DNA of 64,000 nucleotides. Origin: Aegilops tauschii subsp. strangulata. Its lineage: Eukaryota > Streptophyta > Magnoliopsida > Poales > Poaceae. The stretch is from positions 380,781,792-380,845,791 of the forward strand of contig NC_053035.3 of assembly GCF_002575655.3 (NCBI RefSeq). The letters are read 5' to 3'. A program made the translations under genes and the position numbers. The notes below the pieces were generated by a model that worked only from the letters and a program-made list of their open reading frames with translations, had not been told where the DNA came from and ran no database searches. How positions within the stretch are numbered: the stretch's first letter is position 1; each line of letters starts with the position of its first letter. Of the stretch, positions 22,201-34,656 are shown piece after piece.

Positions 22201-22642
22201 TTAGCCAATCTTCGCTTAAGCCGTAGTCCCTGTTTCGAGTTGCAAATATTAGCAACAGAACCAGTATCAAATATCCAGGTGCTACTGCGAGCTTTAGTAA
22301 GGTACACATCAATAACATGTATATCACATATACCTTTGTTCATCTTGCCATCCTTCCTATCCGCCAAATACTTGGGACAGTTCCGCTTCCAGTGGCCTGT
22401 CCCTTTGTAGTAGAGGCACTCAGTCTCAGGCTTGGGTCCAGACTTGGGTTTCTTCTCCTGAGCAGCAACTTGTTTGATGTTGTTCTTGAAGTTCCCCTTC
22501 TTCTTCCCTTTACCCTTTTTCTTGAAACTGGTGGTCTTGTTGATCTTCAACATTTGATGCTCCTTCTTGATTTCTACCTCCGCAGCCTTTAGCATCGTGA
22601 AGAGCTCGGGAATTGTCTTATCCATCCCTTGCATGTTATAGT
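19300..22642 (-). pseudogene. gag-pol: Outer copia gag-pol (gag 3' part, protease, integrase, RT, RNase H), decayed
   Basis: Reading from 22642 downward: gag C-terminus with a CCHC zinc knuckle whose second Cys is Tyr (CLYYKGTGHWKRNC). Protease follows with DTGS (STWIFDTGSVANIC), then the integrase HHCC region (WHFRLGH..CEPCLMC). In the integrase core, HTDVCGP keeps the first Asp. The second Asp is Tyr (QSYRGGEY). The Glu remains in GVSECRN. The long frame runs to about 20550. RT follows in pieces with WQMDVKTAFLNG (motif A) and LYVDDILLIGND (catalytic YVDD), interrupted by stops. A deletion near 19795 removes the end of RT and the start of RNase H. The RNase H/tail remains at 19318-19620. 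The product would be inactive. Confidence 0.9.
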
Positions 22643-24313
22643 TGTTGGGGAACGTAGTAATTTCAAAAAATTTCCTACGCACACACAAGATCATGGTGAT
22701 GTATAGCAACGAGAGGGGAGAGTGTTGTCCACGTACCCTCGTAGACCGAAAGCGGAAGCGTTAACACAACGCGGTTGATGTAGTCGTACGTCTTCACGAT
22801 CCGACCGATCAAGTACCGAACGCACGGCACCTCCGAGTTCAGCACACGTTCAGCTCAATGACGTCGCTCGAACTCCGATCCAGCCGAGTGTTGAGGGAGA
22901 GTTTCATCAGCACATCGACTTGGTGACGATGATGATGTTCTACCGACGCAGTGCTTCGCCTAAGTAAGCACCGCTACGATATTATCGAGGTGTAATATGG
23001 TGGAGGGGGGCACCGCACACGGCTAAGAGATCAAATGATCAATTGCGTGTCTAGAGGTGCCCCCTGCCCCCGTATATAAAGGACTCCCCCCCTTTTCCAT
23101 GTTGAACTACTAGAGAAAGGGGGAAGAGGTGGAGGGGAGGAAGGAAGGGGGGGCGCCGCCCCCCTCTCCTTGTCCTATTCGGACTGGGGGGTAGGGGCGC
23201 GAGGCCCTGCCCTGGCCTCCTCTCCTCTCTTCCACCTAGGCCCACTAAGGCCCATTAAGTTACCGGGAGGTTCCGGTAACCTCCCGGTACTCCAGAAAAA
23301 ACCCGATTTCACCCGCAACACTTCCGATGTCCAAACATAGGCTTCCAATATATCAATCTTTATGTCTCGACCATTTCGAGATTCCTCGTCATGTCCGTGA
23401 TCACATCCGGGACTCCGAACAACCTTGGGTACATCAAAACATATAAACTCATAATATAACTGTCATCGTAACGTTAAGCGTGCGGACCCTACGGGTTCGA
23501 GAACTATGTAGACATGACCGAGACACCTCTCCGGTCAATAACCAATAGCGGAACCTGGATGCTCATATTGGCTCCCACATAATCTACGAAGATCTTTATC
23601 GGTCAGACCGCATAACAACATACGTTGTTCCCTTTGTCATCGGTATGTTACTTGCCCGAGATTCGATCGTCGGTATCTCAATACCTAGTTCAATCTCGTT
23701 ACCGGCAAGTCTCTTTACTCGTTCCGTAATACATCATCCCGCAACTAGCTCATTAGTTGCAATGCTTGCAAGGCTTATAGTGATGTGCATTACCGAGTGG
23801 GCCCAGAGATACCTCTCCGATAATCGGAGTGACAAATCCTAATCTTGAAATACGCCAACCCAACAAGTACCTTCGGAGACACCTGTAGAGCACATTTATA
23901 ATCACCCAGTTACGTTGTGACGTTTGGTAGGACACAAAGTGTTGCTCCGGTAAACGGGAGTTGCATAATCTCATAGTCATAGGAACATGTATAAGTCATG
24001 AAGAAAGCAATAGCAACATACTAAACGATCGAATGCTAAGCTAATGAAATGGATGAAGTCAATCACATCATTCTCCTAATGATGTGATCCCATTAATCAA
24101 ATGACAACTCATGTCAATGGCTAGGAAACATAACCATCTTTGATCAACGAGCTAGTCAAGTAGAGGCATACTAGTGACACTCTGTTTGTCTATGTATTCA
24201 CACATGTATCAAGTTTCCGGTTAATACAATTCTAGCATGAATAATAAACATTTATCATGATATAAGGAAATAAATAATACCTTTATTATTGCCTCTAGGG
24301 CATATTTCCTTCA
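22643..24313 (-). repeat. Inner copia 3' LTR
   Basis: 1671 bp. It is shorter than its partner (1726 bp) because a roughly 55-bp GC-rich segment just after the TATATAAAGG block is missing (near 23085). TATA candidate at about 23072-23081. Confidence 0.92.
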
Positions 24314-24346
24314 GTCTCCCACTTGCACTAGAGTCAATAATCTAGT

Positions 24347-24510
24347 TCACATCGCCATGTGATTTAACATCAATAGTTCACATCACCATGTGATTAACAC
24401 CCATAGTTCACATCGTCATGTGACCAACACCCAAAGGGTTTACTAGAGTCAATAATCTAGTTCGCATCGCTATGTGATTAACACCCAAAGAGTACTAAGG
24501 TGTGATTATG
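24347..24510 (-). repeat. Four degenerate ~33-bp repeats between RNase H and 3' LTR
   Basis: Copies of CACATCGCCATGTGATTAAC / ACCC lie next to the polypurine tract and 3' LTR. Non-coding 3' region of the inner element. Confidence 0.75.
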
Positions 24511-24559
24511 TTTTGCTTGTGAGATAATTTTAGTCAACGGGTCTGTCACATTCAGATCC

Positions 24560-25850
24560 GTAAGTATTTTGCAAATTTCTATGTCTACAATGCTCTGCAC
24601 GGAGTTACTCTAGCTAATTGCTCCCACTTTCAATATGTATCTAGACCGAGACTAAGAGTCATCTAGATTAGTGTCAAAACTTGCATCGACGTAACCCTTT
24701 ACGACGAACCTTTTGTCACTTCCATAATCGAGAAACGTATCCTTATTCCACTAAGGATAATTTTGACCGCTGTCCAGTGATCTACTCCTAGATCACTATT
24801 GTACTCCCTTGCCAAAATCAGTGTAGGGTATACAATAGATCTGGTACATAGCACGGCATACTTTATAGAACCTATGGCCAAGGCATAGGGAATGACTTTT
24901 ATTCTCTTTCTATCTTCTGCCGTGGTCGGGCTTTGAGTCTTACCCAATTTCACACCTTGTAACACAGGCAAGAACTCTTTCTTTGACTGTTCTATTTTGA
25001 ACTACTTCAAAATCTTGTTAAGGTATGTACTCATTGAAAAAACTTATCAAGCGTATTGATCTATCTCTATAGATCTTGATGCTCAATATGTAAGCAACTT
25101 CACCGAGGTCTTTCTTTGAAAAACTCCTTTCAAACACTCCTTTATGCTTTGCAGAATAATTCTACATTATTTCCGATCAACAATATGTCATTCACATATA
25201 CTTCTCAGAAATGCTGTAGTGCTCCCACTCAATTTCTTGTAACTACAGGCTTCACCGCAAGTCTGTATAAAACTATATCCTTTGATCAACTTATCAAAGC
25301 GTATATTCCAACTCCGAGAGCACCAGTCCATAGATGGATCGCTGGAGCTTGCATATTTTGTTAGAACTTTTAGGATTGACAAAACCTCCTGGTTGCATCA
25401 TATACAACTCTTCTTTAATAAATCCATTAAGGAATGCAGTTTTGTTTATCCATTTGCCATATTTCATAAAATGCGGCAATTGCTAACATGATTCAGACAG
25501 ACTTAAGCATAGATACGAGTGAGAAACTCTTATCGTAGTCAACACCTTGAACTTGTCGAAAACCGTTTTGCGACAATTCTAGCTTTGTAGACAGTAACAC
25601 TACTATCACTGTCTGTCTTCCTCTTGAAGATCCATTTAATCTCAATGGCTCGCTGATCATTGGGCAAGTCAATCAAAGTCCATACTTTGTTCTCATATAT
25701 GGATCTTATCTCAGATTTCATGGCCTCAAGCCATTTTGCGGAATCTGGGCTCATCATCGCTTCCTCATAGTTCGTAGGTTCGTCATGGTCAAATAACATG
25801 ACCTCCAGAACAGGATTACCGTACCACTCTGGTGTGGATCTCACTCTGGT
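24560..25850 (-). pseudogene. pol: Inner copia RT-RNase H remnant, heavily frameshifted
   Basis: Fragments in several frames match copia RT: EAMKSEIRSIYENKVWTL with KWIFKRKT (25844-25600), AFLNGFIKEELYMMQPGGF (25294-25479), and the region of KMDQAKKGLLPVL type at about 24960. Segment 24699-24971 (SIKYAVLCT, DHWTAVK) is the RT C-terminus. Numerous indels separate them, and no intact catalytic core can be read. The YVDD area (about 25170-25200) is altered. Confidence 0.8.
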
Positions 25851-28193
25851 TTACCTACGAGGTTGGGTAGTAACTTGATCTGAAGTTACATAATCATCAT
25901 CATTAACTGCCTCACTAATTGGTGTAGGAGTCACAGGAACAGATTTCTGTGATGAATTACTTTCCAATAAGGGAGCAGGTACAGTTACCTCATCAAGTTC
26001 TACTTTCCTCCCACTCACTTCTTTCGAGAGAAACTCCTTCTCTAGAAAGGATCCATTCTTAGGAACGAATGTCTTGCCTTCGGATCTGTGATAGAAGGTG
26101 TACCCAAATGTCTCCTTTGGGTATCCTATGAAGACACATTTCTCCGATTTGGGTTTGAGCTTATCAGGATGAAACCTTTTCACATAAGCATCGCAACCCC
26201 AAACTTTAAGAAACGACAATTTTGGTTTCTTGCCAAACCACAGTTCATAAGATGTCGTCTCAACGGGTTTAGATGGTACCCTATTTAACGTGAATGCAGC
26301 TGTCTCTAATGCATAACCCCAAAACGATAGTGGTAGATCGGTAAGAGACATCATATATCGCACCATATCTAAAAAAGTACGGTTACGATGTTCGGACACA
26401 CCGTTACGTTGTGGTGTTCCGGGTGGCGTGAGTTGCGAAACTATTCCGCATTCTTTCAAATGTTGGCCAAACTCGTAACTCAAATATTCTCCTCCATGAT
26501 CTGATCGTAGAAACTTTATTTTCTTGTTACGATGATTTTCAACTTCGCTCTGAAATTCTTTGAACTTTTCAAATGTTTCAGACTTATGTTTCATTAAGTA
26601 GATATACCCATATCTGCTCAAATCATCTATGAAGGTGAGATAATAACGATATCCGCCACGAGCCTCAATATTCATCGGACCACATACATCTGTATGTATG
26701 ATTTCCAACAAATCAGTTGCTCTCTCCATAGTACCGGAGAACGGTGTTTTAGTCATCTTGCCCATGAGACACGGTTCGCAAGTACCAAGTGATTCATAAT
26801 CAAGTGATTCCAAAAGTCCATCATTATGGAGTTTCTTCATGCGCTTTACACCGATATGACCTAAACGGCAGTGCCACAAATAAGTTGCACTATCATTATC
26901 AACTCTGCATCTTTTGGCTTCAATATTATGAATATGTGTATCAGTACTATCGAGATTCAACAAAAATAGACCACTCTTCAAGGGTGCATGACCATAAAAG
27001 ATATTATTCATATAAATAGAACAACCATTATTCTCTGATTTAAATGAATAACCGTCTCGCATCAAACAAGTTCCAGATATAATGTTCATGCTTAACGCTG
27101 GCACCAAATAACAATTATTTAGGTCTAAAACTAATCCCGAAGGTAGATGTAGAGGTAGCGTGCTGACCGCGATCACATCGACTTTGGAACCATTTCCCAC
27201 GCGCATCGTCACCTCGTCCTTAGCCAATCTTCGCTTAATCCGTAGCCCCTGTTTCGAGTTGCAAATATTAGCAACAGAACCAGTATCAAATACCCAGGTG
27301 CTACTGCGAGCATTAGTAAGGTACACATCAATAACATGTATATCACATATACCTTTGTTAACCTTGCCATCCTTCTTATCCGCCAAATACTTGGGGCAGT
27401 TCCGCTTCCAGTGACCAGTCTGCTTGCAGTAGAAGCACTCAGTTTCAGGCTTAGGTCCAGACTTGGGTTTCTTCTCCTGAACAGGAACTTGCTTGCTGTT
27501 CTTCTTGAAGTTCCCCTTCTTCCTCCCTTTGCCCTTTTTCTTGAAACTAGTGGTCTTATTGACCATCAACACTTGATGCTCGTTTTTTATTTATACCTCC
27601 GCTGCCTTTAGCATTGCGAAGAGCTCGGGAATTGTCTTATTCACCCCTTGCATGTTATAGTTCATCACGAAGCTCTTGTAGCTTGGTGGCAGTGATTGAA
27701 GAATTCTGTCAATGACGCTATCATCCGGAAGATTAACTCCCAGTTGAATCAAGTGATTATTATACCCAGACATTTTGAGTATATGCTCACTGACAGAACT
27801 ATTCTCTTCCATCTTGCAGCTGTAGAACTTATTGGAGACTTCATATCTCTCAATCCGGGCATTTGCTTGAAATATTAACTTCAACTCCTGGAACATCTCA
27901 TATGCTCCATGACGTTCAAAACATCGTTGAAGACCCGGTTCTAAGCCGTAAAGCATGGCACACTGAACTATCGAGTAGTCATCCGCTTTGCTCTGCCAGA
28001 CATTCATAACTTCTGGTGTTGCCCCTGCAGGAGGCCTGGCACCTAGCGGTGCTTCTAGGACGTAATTCTTCTGTGCAACAATGAGGATAATCCTCAAGTT
28101 ACGGACCCAGTCCGTGTAATTGCTACCATCATCTTTCAACTTTGCTTTCTCAAGGAACGCATTAAAATTCAACGGAACAACAGCACGGGCCAT
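25851..28193 (-). pseudogene. gag-pol: Inner copia gag-protease-integrase, nearly intact apart from two nonsense codons
   Basis: The ATG at 28193 (MARAVVPLNFNAFL) starts gag (UBN2-type; WVRNLRIIL, AMLYGLEPGLQ). A TAA at about 27591, where the outer copy has GAA, interrupts it. The frame resumes with KGKGRKKGNFKKN and an intact CCHC knuckle (CFYCKQTGHWKRNC). Protease DTGS (STWVFDTGSVANIC) follows, then the GAG-pre-integrase HHCC and the integrase core with all three acidic residues (HTDVCGP, RSDHGGEY, GVSEHRN). It ends at a TAA at about 25851, where the outer copy reads Ser. It keeps key residues the outer element has lost. Confidence 0.9.
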
Positions 28194-29427
28194 TTATCTA
28201 CAATTAACCTAGACAAGCAAGATACTATCAGGTACTAAGTTCATGATAAATTCAAGTTCAATTAATCATATTACTTAAGAACTCCCACTTAGATAGACAT
28301 CCCTCTAATCCTCTAAGTGATCACGTGATCCATATCAACTAAACCATGTCCGATCATCACGTGAGATGGAGTAGTTTCAATGGTGAACATCACTATGTTG
28401 ATCATATCTACTATATGATTCACGCTCGACCTTTCGGTCTCCGTGTTCCGAGGCCATATCTGCATATGCTAGGCTCGTCAAGTTTAACCTGAGTATTCTG
28501 CGTGTGCAACTGTTTTGCACCCGTTGTATTTGAACGTAGAGCCTATCACACCCGACCATCACGTGGTGTCTCAGCACGAAGAACTTTCGCAACGGTGCAT
28601 ACTCAGTGAGAACACTTTTATCTTGAAATTTTAGTGAGAGATCATCTTATAATGCTACCGTCAATCAAAGCAAGATAAGATGCATAAAAGATAAACATCA
28701 CATGCAATCAATATAAGTGATATGATATGGCCATCATCATCTTGTGCTTGTGATCTCCATCTCCGAAGCACCGTCATGATCACCATCGTCACCGGCGCGA
28801 CACCTTGATCTCCATCGTAGCATCGTTGTCGTCTCGCCAACTATTGCTTTTACGACTATCGCTACCGCTTAGTGCTAAAGTAAAACAATTACATGGCGAT
28901 TGCATTTCATACAATAAAGCGGCAACCATATGGCTCCTGCCAGTTACCGATAACTCGGTTACAAAACATGATCATCTCATACAATAAAATATAGTATCAT
29001 GTCTTGACCATATCACATCACAACATGCCCTGCAAAAACAAGTTAGACGTCCTCTACTTTGTTGTTGCAAGTTTTACGTGGCTGCCACGGGCTTAGCAAG
29101 AACCGTTCTTACCTACGCATCAAATCCACAACAATAGTTTGTCAAGTTGGTGCTGTTTTAACCTTCGCAAGGACCGGGCGTAGCCACACTCGGTTCAACT
29201 AAAGTGACAGACACCCGCCACTCACCTTTAAGCAACGAGTGCTCGCAACGGTGAAACCAGTCTCGCGTAAGCGTACGCGTAATGTCGGTCCGGGCCGCTT
29301 CATCTCACAATACCGCCAAACCAAAGTATGACATGCTGGTAAGCAGTATGACTTATATCGCCGACAACTCACTTGTGTTCTACTCGTGCATATAACATCA
29401 ACGCATAAAACCAGGCTCTGATACCAC
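28194..29427 (-). other. Inner copia 5' leader with PBS
   Basis: About 1.2 kb of non-coding leader between LTR and gag. The primer binding site at 29411-29426 reads TGGTATCAGAGCCTGG on the minus strand, matching initiator tRNA-Met and lying one base from the LTR end. ORFs here are short and not conserved with the outer copy (31691-32918). Confidence 0.85.
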
Positions 29428-31153
29428 TGTTGGGGAACGTAGTAATTTCAAAAAAATTCCTACGCACGCGCAAGATCATGGTGATGTATAGCAACGAGAG
29501 GGGAGAGTGTTGTTCACGTACCCTCGTAGACCGAAAGCGGAAGCGTTAACACAACGCGGTTGATGTAGCCGTACGTCTTCACGATCCGACCGATCAAGTA
29601 CCGAACGCACGGCACCCCCGAGTTCAGCACACGTTCAGCTCGATGACGTCCCTCGAACTCCGATCCAGCCGAGTGTTGAGGGAGAGTTTTGTCAACACGA
29701 CGGCGTGGTGACGATGACGACGTTCTACCGATGCAGGGCTTCGCCTAAGCACCGCTACGATATTATCGAGGTGTAATATGGTGGAGGGGGGCACCGCACA
29801 CGGCTAAGAGATCAAATGATCAATTGTGTGTCTAGAGGTGCCCCCTGGCCCCGTATATAAAGGTGCAAGGGGGTTCGGCCGTCCTAGAGGAGAGGCGCGC
29901 CAGGAGGAGTCCTACTCCTACCGGGAGTAGGACTCCCCCCCTTTTTCCATGTTGGACTAGGAGAGAAAGGGGAAGAGGTGGAGGGGAGGAAGGAAGGGGG
30001 GGCGCCGCCCCCCTCTCCTTGTCCTATTCGGACTGGGGGGGAGGGCCGCGCGCCCTGCCCTGGCCTCCTCTCCTCTCTTCCACCTAGGCCCACTAAGGCC
30101 CATTAAGTTACCGTGGGATTCCGGTAACCTCCCGGTACTCCGGAAAAATCCCGATTTCACCCGGAACACTTCCGATGTCCAAACATAGGCTTCCAATATA
30201 TCAATCTTTATGTCTCGACCATTTCGAGACTCCTCGTCATGTCCATGATCACCTCTGGGACTCCGAACAACCTTCGGTACATCAAAACATATAAACTCAT
30301 AATATAACTGTCATCGTAACATTAAGCGTGCGGACCCTACGGGTTCGAGAACTATGTAGACATGACCGAGACACCTCTCCGGTCAATAACCAATAGCGGA
30401 ACCTGGATCCTCATATTGGCTCCCACATATTCTACAAAGATCTTTATCGGTCAGACCGCATAACAACATACCTTTGTCATCGGTATGTTACTTGCCCGAG
30501 ATTCGATCGTCGGTATCTCAATACCTAGTTCAATCTCGTTACTGGCAAGTCTCTTTACTCGTTCCGTAATACATCATCCCGCAACTAGCTCATTAGTTTC
30601 AATGCTTGCAAGGCTTATAGTGATGTGCATTACCGAGATGGCCCAGAGATACCTCTCCGACAATCGGAGTGACAAATCCTAATCTCGAAATACGCCAACC
30701 CAACAAGTACCTTCGGAGACACCTGTAGAGCACCTTTATAATCGCCCAGTTATGTTGTGACATTTGGTAGCACACAAAGTGTTCCTCCAGTAAACGGGAG
30801 TTGCATAATGTCATAGTCATAGGAACATGTATAAGTCATGAAGAAAGCAATAGCAACATATTAAACGATCGAGTGCTAAGCTAACGAAATGGGTCAAGTC
30901 AATCACATCATTCTCCTAATGATGTGATCCCATTAATCAAATGAAAAATCATGTCAATGGATAGGAAACATAACCATCTTTGATCAACGAGCTAGTCAAG
31001 TAGAGGCATACTAGTGACACTCTGTTTGTCTATGTATTCACACATGTATCAAGTTTCCGGTTAATACAATTCTAGCATGAATGACAAACATTTATCATGA
31101 TATAAGGAAATAAATAATAACTTTATTATTGCCTCTAGGGCATATTTCCTTCA
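29428..31153 (-). repeat. Inner copia 5' LTR
   Basis: 1726 bp, starting TGAAGGAAATATGCCC on the minus strand and ending CGTTCCCCAACA. TATA candidate at about 29852-29861 (sense strand CCTTTATATACGG). Confidence 0.93.
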
Positions 31154-31158
31154 ATAGT

Positions 31159-31690
31159 TCATCACGAAGCTTTTGTAGCTTGGTGGCAGTGATTGAAGAA
31201 TTATGTCAATGACACTATCATCCGGAAGATTAACTCCTAGTTGAATCAAGTGATTGTTATACCCAGACATTTTGAGTATATGTTCACTGACAGAACTATT
31301 CTCCTCCATCTTGCAGTTGTAGAACTTATTGGAGACTTCATATCACTCAATCCGGGCATTTGCTTGAAATATTAACTTCAACTCCTGGAACATCTCATAT
31401 GCTCCATGACGTTCAAAACGTCGTTGAAGTCCCGGTTCTAAGCCGTAAAGCATGGCACACTGAACTATTGAGTAGTCATCAGCTTTGCTCAGCCAGACGT
31501 TCATAACATCTGGTGTTGCTCCTGCAGCGGGTTTGGCACCCAGCGGTGCTTCCAGGACGTAATTCTTCCATGCAGCAATGAGGATAATCCTCAAGTTACG
31601 GACCCACTCCGTGTAATTGCTACCATCATCTTTCAACTTTGCTTTCTCAAGGAACGCATTAAAATTCAACGGAACAACAACACGGGCCAT
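31159..31690 (-). pseudogene. gag: Outer copia gag, N-terminal part
   Basis: The ATG at 31690 begins MARVVVPLNFNAFL. The UBN2-type gag runs to about 31346, where CGA (Arg in the inner copy) has become TGA. The remainder (KMEENSSVSEHILKMSGYNN) continues to 31159, where the inner element interrupts it. The rest of the gene is at 19300-22642. Confidence 0.9.
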
Positions 31691-32918
31691 CTATCTACAA
31701 CAACATAGACATGCAAAATACTATCATAAGTTCATGATAAATTAAAGTTCAATTAATCAAATTACTTAAGAACTCCCACTTAGATAGACATCCCTCTAAT
31801 CATCTAAGTGATCACGTGATCCATATCAACTAAACCATGTCCGATCATCACATGAGATGGAGTAGTTTTCAATGGTGAACATCACTATGTTGATCATATC
31901 TACTATATGATTCACGCTCGACCTTTTGTTCTCAGTGTTCCGAGGCCATATCTGCATATGCTAGGCTCGTCAAGTTTAACCGGGTATTCTGCATGTGCAA
32001 AACTGGCTTGCACCCATTGTATATGAATGTAGAGCTTATCACACCCGATCATCACGTGGTGTCTCGGCACGACGAACTTTGGCAACGGTGCATACTCAGG
32101 GAGAACACTTGTACCTTGAAATTCAGTGAGAGGTCATCTTATAATGCTAGCGTCAATCAAAGCAGAATAAGATGCATAAAAGATAAACATCACATGCAAT
32201 CAATATAAGTGATATGATATGGCCATCATCATCTTGTTCCTTTGATCTCCATCTCCATAGCACCGTCATGATCACCATCGTCACCGGCGCGACACCTTGA
32301 TCTCCATCGTAGCATCGTTGTCGTCTGGCCAACTATTGCTTCTACGACTATCTCTACCGCTTAGTGATAAAGTAAAGCAATTACATGGCGATTGCATTTC
32401 ATACAATAAAGCGACAACCATATGGCTCCTGCCAGTTGCCGATAACTTGGTTACAAAACATGATCATCTCATACAATACAATTTAGCATCATGTGTTAAC
32501 CATATCACATCACAACATGCCCTGCAAAAACAAGTTAGACGTCCTCTACTTTGTTGTTGCAAGTTTTACATGGCTGCTATGGGCTGAGCAAGAACCGTTC
32601 TTACCTACACATCAAAACCACAATGATATTTCGTCAAGTTAGTGCTGTTTTAACGTTCACAAGGACCGGGCGTAGCCACACTCGATTCAACTAAAGTTGG
32701 AGAAACTGACACCCGCCAGCCACCTGTTTGCGAAGCACGTCGGTAGAACCAGTCTCGCGTAAGCGTACGCGTAATGTCAGTCTGGGCCGCTTCGTCCAAC
32801 AATACCGCCGAATCAAACTATGACATGCTGGTAAGCCGTATGACTTGTATCGCCCACAACTCACTTGTGTTCTACTCGTGCATATAACATCTACACATAA
32901 ACCTGGCTCGGATGCCAC
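31691..32918 (-). other. Outer copia 5' leader with mutated PBS
   Basis: Parallel to 28194-29427 in the inner element. The PBS at 32901-32917 reads TGGCATCCGAGCCAGGT on the minus strand. It differs from the tRNA-iMet complement at two positions, consistent with decay. No gene is seen. Confidence 0.8.
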
Positions 32919-34651
32919 TGTTGGGGAACGTAGTAATTTAAAAAAATTCCTACACACACGCAAAATCATGGTGATGCGTAGCAACAAGAGGGGAGAGTGT
33001 TGTCCACGTACCCTCGTAGACCGTAAGCGGAAGTGTTATGAGAACGCGGTTGATGTAGTCGTACGTCTTCATGATCTGACCGATCCAAGTACCGAACGCA
33101 CGGCACCTCCGAGTTCAGCACACGTTCAGCTCGATGACGTCCCACGAACTCCGATCCAGCAGAGCTTCGTGGGAGAGTTCCGTCAGCATGACAGCATGAT
33201 GACGGTGATGATGTTACTACCGACACAGGGCTTGGCCTAAGCACCGCTACGATATGACCGAGGTGGATTATGGTGGAGGGGGCACCACACACGGTTTGGA
33301 ACAATCAACTTGTGTGTTCTAGGGTGCCCCCCACCCCCGTATATAAAGGATCAAGGGGGGAGGCCGGCCAGCCCTTGGGGCGTGCCAAGGAGGGGGAAGT
33401 CCTTCTCCTAGTAGGAGTTGGACTCCCCTTTCCTAGTCCAACTAGGAAGGGGGAAGGAAAGACAGGGAGAGGGAGAGGGAAAGAGGGGCCGCGCCCCCCT
33501 CCACTAGTCCAATTCGGACTCCTCATGGGAGGGGGCGCGCCACCTCCTGGGCTGCTGCCCTCTCTCTCTCCCCTTAGCCCCACAAAGGTCCAATACTTCC
33601 CCGGGGGGTTCCGGTAACCCCTCCGGCACTCCGATTTTCTCCGAAACCACCCGCAACACTTTCGGTGTCCGAATATAGCCGTCCAATATATCAATCTTTA
33701 TGTATGGGCCATTTTGACACTCCTCGTCTGTCCGTGATCACATCCGGGACTCCAAACTACCTTCGGTACATCAAATCACATAAACTACAAATACCGATCG
33801 TCACCGAACATTAAGCGTGCGGACCCTACAGGTTCGAGAACTATGTAGACATGACCGAGACACGTCTCCGGTCAATAACCAATAGCGGAACCTGGATGCT
33901 CATATTGGTTCCTACATATTCTACGAAGATCTTTATCTGTCAAACCGCATAACAACATACGTTGTTCCCTTTGTCATTGGAATGTTACTTGCCCGAGATT
34001 CGATCGTCGGTATCCTCATACCTAGCTCAATCTCATTACCGGCAAGTCTCTTTACTCATTCCGTAGTGCATCATCCCACAAATAACTCATTAGTCACATT
34101 GCTTGCAAGGCTTATAGTGATGTGCATTACCGAGAGGGCCCAGAGATACCTCTCTGACAATCTGAGTGAAAAATCCTAATCTCGATCTATGCCAACTCAA
34201 CAAGTACCATCGGAGACACCTCTAGAGAACCTTTATAATCACCCAGTTACGTTGTGACGTTTGGTAGCACACAAAGTGTTCCTCCGGTAATCGGGAGTTG
34301 CATAATCTCATAGTCATAGGAACATGTATAAGTCATGAAGAAAGCAATAGCAGTAAACTAAAACGATCAAGTGCTAAGCTATCGGAATGGGTCAAGTCAA
34401 TCACATCATTCTCCTAATAATGTGATCCTGTTTATCAAATGACAACTCATGTCTATGGTTAGGAAACTTAACCATCTTTGATAAACGAGCTAGTCAAGGA
34501 GAGGCATACTAGTGACACTCTATCTGTCTATGTATTAACACATGTATTATGTTTCCGGTTAATACAATTCTAGCATGAATAATAAACATTTATCATGAAA
34601 TAAGGAAATAAATAGTAACATTATTATTACCTCTAGGGCATATTTCCTTCA
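32919..34651 (-). repeat. Outer copia 5' LTR
   Basis: 1733 bp, the partner of 17550-19284. TATA candidate at about 33339-33348. The LARD-like LTR resumes after the AGGGG target duplicate. Confidence 0.92.
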
Positions 34652-34656
34652 AGGGG

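Larger units (their letters stand above)
22643..31153 (-). mobile_element. Inner BARE/Angela-type Ty1/copia element nested in the outer gag
   Basis: 8511 bp with LTRs at 22643-24313 and 29428-31153. The perfect 5-bp TSD ATAGT lies at 22638-22642 and 31154-31158. Same orientation as its host, but its LTR sequence differs in the GC-rich middle, suggesting a different subfamily. The insertion splits outer gag between the codons around FVMN and YNMQG. Confidence 0.96.
17550..34651 (-). mobile_element. Outer BARE/WIS/Angela-type Ty1/copia element
   Basis: LTRs of about 1.73 kb lie at 17550-19284 and 32919-34651. On the minus strand they start TGAAGGAAATATGCCC and end CGTTCCCCAACA, the recognised BARE/WIS/Angela termini. 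The order on the minus strand is PBS, gag, protease, integrase, RT-RNase H. A second, related element is inserted in gag (22643-31153). Net length without it is about 8.6 kb. The TSD is imperfect (CGGGG/AGGGG), in keeping with age. Confidence 0.93.

Noticed and set aside
29411..29426. tRNA-like match
   Set aside because: Only the complement of the tRNA-iMet 3' end, i.e. a retrotransposon primer binding site. No cloverleaf.
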